DNA of 64,000 nucleotides, taken from NCBI GenBank assembly GCA_033762735.1, contig JANRLJ010000207.1:1-64000 (forward strand). Reading direction: 5' to 3'. This document shows positions 57,946-64,000 of this stretch, in pieces (position 1 is the first letter of the stretch; each line of letters opens with the position of its first letter). Under the pieces are notes generated by a model. It was not told the origin of the DNA. It made no database searches and worked only from the letters and a program-made list of their open reading frames with translations. The DNA is from JANRLJ01 sp033762735. GTDB lineage: Bacteria; Chloroflexota; Anaerolineae; Aggregatilineales; Phototrophicaceae. A program made the translations under genes and the position numbers.

Positions 57946-58911
57946 TCACCACGCATACGCTTCCGGCGCGGGACCGCCCGGCCCCGGCCAGATTTCATCG
58001 AGCCGTTTCATCTGCTCGTCGTTGAAGCGGATTTCCGTCGCGCGGACGCTGCCGTTCAACTGCTCCATCGTGCGCGGGCCGATAATGGGTGCGGTCACGA
58101 CCTTGTTATGCAGCAGCCACGCCAGCGCCACGTTCGCGGGTTCCTCGCCGATTCCCTCACAGAAGGTTTCATACTGCGCCAGCGGCTCGGCGTATTTCGC
58201 CGCGATCTCCTTGCTGCGGCCACCCTGACGGCGCTTGCCCGTGTCCTTCGTCCCGCCCAGGATTCCACCCGCCAGCGGCGACCAGGGGATGATGCCCACG
58301 CCGTAGGACTCGCAGGCGGGAATCACTTCCAGTTCGATGGTTCGCACGGCCAGGTTATACAGGCTTTGCTCGCTCACCAGCCCCATGAAATGGCGCGATT
58401 TCGCGATCTCGTTGGCCTGCGCGATATGCCATCCGGCGAAGTTACTGCTGCCCACATAAAGGACTTTGCCCTCGCGCACGAGCTGCTCCATCGCCTGCCA
58501 GATTTCTTCCCACGGCGTGTTGCGGTCGATGTGGTGCATCTGATACAGGTCGATGTAGTCGGTTTGCAGACGCTTGAGGCTGGCTTCGCAGGCACGTTTG
58601 ATATGCAGCGCGGAGAGACGGCTTTCGTTCGGCCAGTCACCCATCGTGCCATAGACCTTTGTGGCAAGCACGACCTTCTCCCGCCGTCCGCCGCCCTGCG
58701 CCCACCAGCGCCCGATGATCTGCTCGGTGACGCCTTCACCCTTCTTCCAGCCGTAGACGTTGGCCGTATCGAAGAAGTTGATGCCCAGTTCCAGCGCCCG
58801 ATCCATAATGGCGTAGCTGTCTTCTTCGGTCGTCTCCGGCCCAAAGTTCATCGTCCCCAGGCAAAGGCGGCTCACCTTTAAGCCGGTACGCCCCATCTGT
58901 ACGGTATCCAT
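57946..58911 (-). CDS. Aldo/keto reductase
   Basis: The protein has 321 residues. MGRTGLKVSRLCLGTMNFGP opens the barrel. The catalytic Asp/Tyr are in FFDTANVYGWKKGEG, the Lys is near VVLATKVYG, and the His near YQMHH. The C-terminal NADPH-binding region contains PIIGPRTMEQLNGS. It reduces carbonyl compounds with NADPH. The substrate is unknown. It is a single gene on the minus strand and diverges from a small membrane-protein gene. Confidence 0.9.
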   Translation of the reverse strand: MDTVQMGRTGLKVSRLCLGTMNFGPETTEEDSYAIMDRALELGINFFDTANVYGWKKGEGVTEQIIGRWWAQGGGRREKVVLATKVYGTMGDWPNESRLSALHIKRACEASLKRLQTDYIDLYQMHHIDRNTPWEEIWQAMEQLVREGKVLYVGSSNFAGWHIAQANEIAKSRHFMGLVSEQSLYNLAVRTIELEVIPACESYGVGIIPWSPLAGGILGGTKDTGKRRQGGRSKEIAAKYAEPLAQYETFCEGIGEEPANVALAWLLHNKVVTAPIIGPRTMEQLNGSVRATEIRFNDEQMKRLDEIWPGPGGPAPEAYAW

Positions 58912-59058
58912 CCAGCCTGCTCCTCGTCATGTTGGAATCGAAATAGAACGCAGGCGAGTCTAACGCAAAGGGGCGGCAGGCGCGAACCGTGATCGCGCAA
59001 CACCAGAACCACAAACACGTACAGAACTGTGGATCAATCACAGCAGGGATGGAACGGG

Positions 59059-59355
59059 ATGAACACAGGCTTTTTGAACATTTCGTGGTGGGTGTGGGGC
59101 ATTGGTGCGCTGCTGATTGCGGTGGTCTTCGCGGTGTTCGTGCCGATGGCCGACCGGGTAAACGCGGCAGTGGGGATGCAGTTTTTCATCGCGCGTTGGT
59201 TTCACAGCCTTGTCTGGCTGCTGCTGGCCGCGTCGTTCTTCATGCGGGCGGTCGGTGGAAATCTGACAAACTGGGCAAATCCTGTGGCGGCGCTGGGTGG
59301 CGTCACGTATCTGATCTTTCTCGTGACGCTGATCGGGTTATCGCAGAATGCCTGA
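59059..59355 (+). CDS. Small three-helix membrane protein, unknown
   Basis: The protein has 98 residues from the ATG at 59059 (GGAACGGG upstream); the longer frame from 59029 adds only a polar head. Helices: FLNISWWVWGIGALLIAVVF, WFHSLVWLLLAASFFMRAV and VTYLIFLVTLIGL. No family was recognised. It ends 5 bp before the stop of the oppositely oriented DtxR gene. Confidence 0.62.
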   Translation: MNTGFLNISWWVWGIGALLIAVVFAVFVPMADRVNAAVGMQFFIARWFHSLVWLLLAASFFMRAVGGNLTNWANPVAALGGVTYLIFLVTLIGLSQNA

Positions 59356-59360
59356 GGTAT

Positions 59361-60080
59361 TTACGCTTCGGGGATGACTTCGACCAGAATGGCCGCCGCG
59401 ACGTTGTGGCCGATGATGCGCTCCTGATCGTTGATGCGCGCCGTGACTGGCCCCTCGAACGGGTCACGCGACATGACCTCGACTCGTGCATCCAGCTTGA
59501 AGCCCTTGCCGAGGATGTGCTGGAGCATCTCACTGTTTTCAGCGATAAAGCGCGAAACCGTCGCGGCAGTCTTGAGAGGCAGATCAGACAGGGCGACCAG
59601 GTGGCGGCGTGGGATGCTGCCATCTTTAGCGGGAATGGGGTCGCCGTGTGGGTCGATGTGGGGGTTATCCAGCCGCGCGGCGATGGCATCCACAAAGCGA
59701 TCTGAAACGGCGTGTTCGAGGTTTTCCGCCTCGTCGTGGACTTCATGCAGCGCGTAGCCCAGTTCCGTCACCAGGTACAGTTCGATCAGCCGATGCCGCC
59801 GGATCACGCGCAGCGCCACCGCCTCGCCCTGCGGAGTCAGTTTCACGCCGTGATAGCGCTGATAATCGATGTAACCCGCCTCGACCATGCGCCGCGCCAT
59901 ATCGGTGACAGAAGGCGCGGTGATTTCCAGTTCCTCCGCCAGCGCATTAGTCGCCACGCGCTCGTCATCACCCTGGAGCGTCTGCTGAAGGGTGTACACG
60001 GCTTTAAGGAAATCCTCAACCGAGCCGAAGGACTTTTTGCGCGTGGATGCGTTGAGTGGGGCGCTGTTTTCCGACATCAA
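59361..60080 (-). CDS. DtxR/MntR-family metal-dependent repressor
   Basis: The protein has 239 residues. The wHTH is RVATNALAEELEITAPSVTD, then MVEAGYIDYQRYHGVKLTPQG. The metal-binding dimer domain follows, with HEVHDEAENLEHAVSDRFVD and NPHIDPHGDPIP carrying His/Glu/Cys-type ligands. The C-terminal FeoA/SH3-like domain starts about 160. It senses Fe(II) or Mn(II). No metal transporter gene is adjacent, so its targets lie elsewhere. Confidence 0.9.
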   Translation of the reverse strand: MMSENSAPLNASTRKKSFGSVEDFLKAVYTLQQTLQGDDERVATNALAEELEITAPSVTDMARRMVEAGYIDYQRYHGVKLTPQGEAVALRVIRRHRLIELYLVTELGYALHEVHDEAENLEHAVSDRFVDAIAARLDNPHIDPHGDPIPAKDGSIPRRHLVALSDLPLKTAATVSRFIAENSEMLQHILGKGFKLDARVEVMSRDPFEGPVTARINDQERIIGHNVAAAILVEVIPEA

Positions 60081-60156
60081 ATCGAGCCTTTGTGCTAAAA
60101 CTTCCCGTCATGATAGCACAAATGTTATTTTTCCTGAACCCAAATTTGAGGGGCGT

Positions 60157-63153
60157 TCAGTTCCCCCGGATGACCTCAACCGTGATATCGGCGGTGACGC
60201 TGTTGCCCACTTCATCGAAGACCTGCGCCTGGAACACTTCCAGCCCGGTGCGCGTCAGCGGCCAGCGGAAGCTGCAATCATCCGGCACGAGATGGCAGTC
60301 ATCACGCACACCGATTTCCTCGCCATAGTGGAAGAAAACCACGCGGTTCACCTTGTAGTCATCCTGCACCAAGACCTGCACCACGATCTCGCCATCGTTC
60401 GGCCAGCGGAAAACCTGAGCGGGCGTAGGCGACACAAACACCACACTGGGCGGGATATTATCGACCGTCACATAAATGATGTCGTTCTGCACGGTGTTGT
60501 CGTTCTGCACGGCAGTCAGCCGCAGCGAGTACAGCCCATCCAGCCCGGCGGTATCCCACACGCCAAGCGGCTGAGTCGGGTCGAAGGTGGTCTGCTGTGG
60601 GGTGATGTCGATCCACTCACGCGGGCTGAGCGTCGCGCCGTAGGCCAGTTGATAGTATTGCAGGTTGTCGGGGTTCAGGCTGCCGCGAATCTCGAGCTGC
60701 CCGCCCACGTAGGCATAATTGGTCGGGCTGTCGATGCTGGTCGTCTCGAACTGTTCCGGCAGGCTGGCTGTGTCATAGGCTTCCGGCGGCAGGGGGCGGT
60801 TGTTGGCGCGCCACCAGTCCAGCGCTTCAGGCGGCGGGACGAAAAACACTTCGCTGCGGCGCAGGGCAGGGTCAGTGGTGGCCGTCGCACGAAGGCGCGG
60901 ATTCTGTGAATTCACCTCGATAATCTGCCAGTAGGTATCGGCGGTGCGCGGCTGGAAGCCGTCCGGAAAGATTTCGGTGCGGCGGTGTTCGGCGCAGGCA
61001 TCGGTCGGCAGCAGGCCAGACAGATCACACACCACCTGCTCGATAATGCCATCCGGTCGCGTCCAGTCCTGCACCGGGAGATTGTCCCGGATATGGGCGT
61101 ATTCCATTGCCGCCTGCCACACGGCTGCCGCGCCTTCGGGAGCAGTCGGACTCAACGCCAGTGCCCGCGAATCGCCGCGAGTCAGGTGCACGGTGGTGAC
61201 GATCTGGGGCGTATAGCCCACTGTCCAGTTTTCGGTGCGGTCGCCCGTCATCCCTTCCACGACCGCCGCGCGGCGCGAAAACTGCGTACTGCGACCACTC
61301 ACGCGCAGCCGGGTGGTGGTATCGGACAGAATATCATTGACGATATAGGGAAGCTGGCGCTCCAGGATCGGGATGCGGTTGGATGCCGCTTCGTCCGCCC
61401 CATATTCCCACAGCACAGCACCGTTGGCGTCCTCGATGCGCCGCACCGCCACCGGGTCATGCTGGCGCAGGGTGGGGTTGGTCTGGTCAATCACCCGCCC
61501 GGTGATGAATCCCTGCGAGGCGAAGACCGAATAGGCGAAAGTGACATCCAGCGCCGACACCGCGCCGCCGCCTTCCAGCAGCGACAGGCTGTAGTTGCCT
61601 TCCGTGAGTGTGTTGATGCCCATCGGATTGGCCGTGTTGCGGATGGCGCGATTCAACCCGCGCTCGTTGGCGATCTGTACCACAGGCGGCAGCCGTCCGG
61701 CGGCCATCGCATCGCGCAGGTTCAGCGGTCCCAGAAAGCGGCCATCAGCATTATTGGGGATGTAGAGCAGCCCATCCTGCGTACCGGGGAACTGCCGGGG
61801 GATATCCAGCACCATGCGGGCGGGGGTATAAAGCTGTGTGCTGTTGCTGTTGCCGAGATTGGTGAAGGCGTCCAGATAGACGAAGGGATGCAGCGTGGGA
61901 CCGGGTTGATACCTCGGCTCCATCGCCGCGCCGACCAGTGCCCGAATCTCGCCCGTTGCCACGTCCAGCACCACCATCGTCCCCGCATCCGGCGGCAGGG
62001 TGTCCTCGGTTGGCAGTACTAACTCGACGGCGGGTAGGAACTGGGCACTGATACAGGGCTGACCGTCGTCCGCCCGCACGGTTGCTGCGTCTCGCCCGGA
62101 AAGTCGTTCCAGATGTGCCCGCAGCAGGCAGTCCATCTGATAGTACAGATCAAGATCGAGCGTGGTGGTGATGCGCAGCCCTCCACGCGAGACAAGCGCC
62201 GCGCCATCCCGCCCCAGCGCATCGAGAATGGCCTCGGCCTGCTGGCGGGCATAGCGCGTAAACTCCGGCGCGACCAGCGGCGTTTGCCCGGCGTCGGCGC
62301 GGACGGTGGTAGGTGTGCTGGTGGCTTCCTCGAACTGGCGCTGGGTAATCGCGCCGTTCGCCAGAAGCCGCTGTAGGACATCGCGCTGGCGGCTACGGGC
62401 GGCTTCGGGATTATCGACCGGGTTGTACTGCGGCGCGGTCGGGATGCTCGCCAGCAGCGCGGCTTCATCAAGGGTCAGATCGCGGGCGGATTTGCCGAGA
62501 TAGATCTGCGCGGCGGAGTCGATGCCATAGGCCTGATTGCCGTAAAAGTTGGTGTTCAGGTGCCATTCCAGCACTTCTTCAGGGCTGTAGCGGCGGTTGA
62601 TTTCCGCTGCCAGCGCGATCTCCAGCGCACGGGAATCACGGGTCGGGAATTCAGGCGGCGCGGCAATGGCATTGCGGATCAGCCGTCCGGTCAGGCTTGG
62701 GTCGGTGACGGTTGAGCCGTTGACCGTGTTGTCCCACAAAAGCTGTGCGGCGCTCAGCAGGTTCAGGCGTGGCACCGTGAGATAATCGGGGTCTTCCACC
62801 ACCAGCGTGGCACGGATGAGCGTCTGCGGGATTTCGCTCAGTGGTATCCATGTGCGTTCCTCGCCCTGCGGGTCTTCCACTGTGATCAGCAGGGTCGTCC
62901 CGCTGCCGTCATAGAAGGTACTGGCACCCACCAGCGGCCCAACCTCGACCGACTGGCGCGGCTGCGGCACCATCTGCACCGCACGAACATAAGCGTTCAT
63001 CGCCCCGCCAAAGACGACCACCACCGGGGTAACGCCCCCCAGCACGGCCAGCCCTAACAGGCTCCACAGCAAATTCTGACTGCGCACCTGCTGTGCCCGT
63101 TTTTGCTGTCGGCGGTGACGGCGGCGGCGAATGATCTGTGCAATCGAAGTCAT
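60157..63153 (-). CDS. Class A penicillin-binding protein (PBP1A type) with degenerate transpeptidase
   Basis: The protein has 998 residues. A basic head and one membrane helix (about 28-50) precede the glycosyltransferase domain (about 75-280). This keeps the catalytic E120-D121 (VVEDPDY) but not the usual F-x-x-H-x-G after it; RRYSPEEVLEWHLNTNFYG and GIDSAAQIYLGKSARDLTLD are present. In the transpeptidase domain (about 385-700) all three motifs are changed: P419-TL-H422 instead of S-xx-K, G486-R-L488 instead of S-x-N, and M635-T-G instead of K-T-G. A C-terminal beta-sandwich domain (about 830-998) follows. The glycan-polymerising half may still work. The cross-linking half almost surely does not. 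Confidence 0.88.
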   Translation of the reverse strand: MTSIAQIIRRRRHRRQQKRAQQVRSQNLLWSLLGLAVLGGVTPVVVVFGGAMNAYVRAVQMVPQPRQSVEVGPLVGASTFYDGSGTTLLITVEDPQGEERTWIPLSEIPQTLIRATLVVEDPDYLTVPRLNLLSAAQLLWDNTVNGSTVTDPSLTGRLIRNAIAAPPEFPTRDSRALEIALAAEINRRYSPEEVLEWHLNTNFYGNQAYGIDSAAQIYLGKSARDLTLDEAALLASIPTAPQYNPVDNPEAARSRQRDVLQRLLANGAITQRQFEEATSTPTTVRADAGQTPLVAPEFTRYARQQAEAILDALGRDGAALVSRGGLRITTTLDLDLYYQMDCLLRAHLERLSGRDAATVRADDGQPCISAQFLPAVELVLPTEDTLPPDAGTMVVLDVATGEIRALVGAAMEPRYQPGPTLHPFVYLDAFTNLGNSNSTQLYTPARMVLDIPRQFPGTQDGLLYIPNNADGRFLGPLNLRDAMAAGRLPPVVQIANERGLNRAIRNTANPMGINTLTEGNYSLSLLEGGGAVSALDVTFAYSVFASQGFITGRVIDQTNPTLRQHDPVAVRRIEDANGAVLWEYGADEAASNRIPILERQLPYIVNDILSDTTTRLRVSGRSTQFSRRAAVVEGMTGDRTENWTVGYTPQIVTTVHLTRGDSRALALSPTAPEGAAAVWQAAMEYAHIRDNLPVQDWTRPDGIIEQVVCDLSGLLPTDACAEHRRTEIFPDGFQPRTADTYWQIIEVNSQNPRLRATATTDPALRRSEVFFVPPPEALDWWRANNRPLPPEAYDTASLPEQFETTSIDSPTNYAYVGGQLEIRGSLNPDNLQYYQLAYGATLSPREWIDITPQQTTFDPTQPLGVWDTAGLDGLYSLRLTAVQNDNTVQNDIIYVTVDNIPPSVVFVSPTPAQVFRWPNDGEIVVQVLVQDDYKVNRVVFFHYGEEIGVRDDCHLVPDDCSFRWPLTRTGLEVFQAQVFDEVGNSVTADITVEVIRGN

Positions 63154-63432
63154 CGCGTCCTGAATTGTTCCTGAATAAGGTTACAGGGTGGTAACATCGG
63201 CGGCGTTTTTGTTTTTTTAATCCTGGGAAATTTGTCATGCGGACTTATTTGGTCTGCATGACACGACAAGCATAAACCTTTTAATAGCATTGCACAACTG
63301 TGCGAAGCCTGTTAAAGTAGCATGTGAAACTTATAAGTAATAGTACTTAGGGGTGAGTGAGTCCTGTTACTTGAATGAAAAATAGAAAAGGAAAGCGCTA
63401 TGGTATGAAAATTTGGTTTGTATCAACATCTT
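63154..63432. other. Divergent intergenic region, no gene seen
   Basis: This is the gap between the PBP1A start and the response-regulator promoter. It is AT-rich and contains no coding frame or tRNA. Confidence 0.5.
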
Positions 63433-63489
63433 TTGACTTGTCCCTCGCTTTCATGCTATATTGCGATTACAATATAGAGATAACGTTAT
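63433..63489 (+). promoter_or_regulatory. Response-regulator promoter with two operator-like palindromes
   Basis: TTGACT (63433-63438) and TATATT (63457-63462) are 18 bases apart. TATATTG and CAATATA form a perfect 7-bp inverted repeat (63457-63476) that starts at the -10. A second palindrome ATAACGTTAT follows at 63480-63489. Autoregulation by the response regulator is possible. Confidence 0.6.
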
Positions 63490-63518
63490 ATTAAAGAAAA
63501 CAGAGGGAGGAAAGCTCA

Positions 63519-64000
63519 ATGAAGAAATCAAAGGTGCTTCTCATTGAGGATGACGGCAACATCAATAAGCTGATTTCAGACTACCTGAATCGCGGGGCGT
63601 ATGAAGTCACTTCATTTGCGGACGGCATGGACGCGCTTGAACACGTCAAGATGCGTGGTCTGCCTCATATCGCGCTGGTCGATCTGTCACTGCCCAGCCT
63701 GAGCGGCTTTGAGGTCAGTGGTCGGCTGAAGGCGATGGCCGATGTGCCGATCATCTTCGTCAGCTCGACCGGTGACATCGACACGATAGTGACTGGCCTG
63801 AAGAAATATGCCGAAGACTTCATCGTCAAGCCGTTTGAACTGCGTGAACTTGAAGCACGCATTCAGGTGGTGCTGGCACGGATGCCCAGCCTGGACTATG
63901 CCAGCGAGCCGATTATCGAAATTGATGACAAGCTCAGCATCGACTTCGCGCACAACCGCATTATTCTCGGCGGCAAGGCGATGGGGCTGACGCCCACCGA
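63519..64000 (+). CDS. OmpR/PhoB-family response regulator, partial (3' end outside window)
   Basis: The first 160 residues are visible. The receiver domain has acidic D11/D12 (LIEDDGN), phospho-accepting D55 (ALVDLSLPS), S83/S82 region (IIFVSST) and K104 (FIVKPFE). The start of the winged-helix domain (IDFAHNRIILGGKAMGLTPT) follows. GGGAGG lies about 8 bases before the ATG at 63519. The kinase partner is not in view; the orphan kinase at 48352-50625 is 13 kb away. Confidence 0.9.
   Translation, partial: MKKSKVLLIEDDGNINKLISDYLNRGAYEVTSFADGMDALEHVKMRGLPHIALVDLSLPSLSGFEVSGRLKAMADVPIIFVSSTGDIDTIVTGLKKYAEDFIVKPFELRELEARIQVVLARMPSLDYASEPIIEIDDKLSIDFAHNRIILGGKAMGLTPT

Overview
The window is one contiguous piece of a high-G+C bacterial chromosome with dense genes on both strands. 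It contains one tRNA and no CRISPR array, prophage or transposase. It looks like a Chloroflexota genome of the Anaerolineae type. The reasons are TPTPT-rich secreted lipoproteins, fused double solute-binding proteins, a luciferase-like (possibly F420-linked) oxidoreductase, Uma2, MNT/HEPN, LCP and DUF4231 genes, sigma70-like promoters, and Shine-Dalgarno sites before many but not all starts. That assignment is an inference from gene content, not a phylogeny. LAYOUT: 1-6.1 kb holds a partial membrane protein, a PLP-dependent ammonia-lyase, a 58-residue gene behind tRNA-Ala(GGC), a frameshifted TfoX_C gene, transketolase and two tandem STAS-like genes. 6.2-15.8 kb holds a secreted Calx-beta protein, a membrane protein, a TIR-like/TM/periplasmic-binding receptor, a fused double solute-binding protein and a polysaccharide-deacetylase-like protein. 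15.9-23 kb holds a DUF2785 protein, a thioredoxin, a PfkB kinase, an MNT/HEPN toxin-antitoxin pair and a second 891-residue double solute-binding protein. 23.3-31.2 kb is a MacAB-like export cluster: FtsX permease, adaptor lipoprotein, two ATPases and a LysM lipoprotein, with a third STAS-like gene on the other strand inside it. 31.2-35.7 kb is a TetR-NUDIX-membrane protein-carotenoid oxygenase operon divergent from a flavin amine oxidase, with an inverted repeat over the intergenic promoter. 35.7-42 kb holds a fourth STAS-like gene, an AraC regulator, two small membrane proteins, a HEAT-repeat protein, a YjbR/TfoX_N-like protein and an M28 peptidase. 42.4-47.2 kb is a minus-strand operon: penicillin-binding protein, Uma2, esterase, luciferase-like oxidoreductase. 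47.6-52.8 kb holds DUF4231, a PAS/GAF histidine kinase, biotin carboxylase and DUF983. 53-56.6 kb holds mutS2 and an LCP ligase. 56.7-57.6 kb is an AT-rich island carrying one membrane protein and ending in the C-terminal stump of a host-like gene. 57.6-64 kb holds an orphan AbrB protein, an aldo/keto reductase, a DtxR regulator, a class A PBP with all three transpeptidase motifs lost, and the start of a response regulator. HOW IT WORKS TOGETHER: several genes act on the cell envelope (LCP, MecA-like PBP, degenerate PBP1A, deacetylase, LysM and solute-binding lipoproteins, MacAB-like exporter). The rest are mostly housekeeping or small accessory modules. NON-CODING STRUCTURE: the most striking intergenic signal is runs of degenerate heptamers in strict 7-bp phase that sit at the 3' ends of genes and often supply the stop codon. 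There are also several families of near-perfect palindromes.
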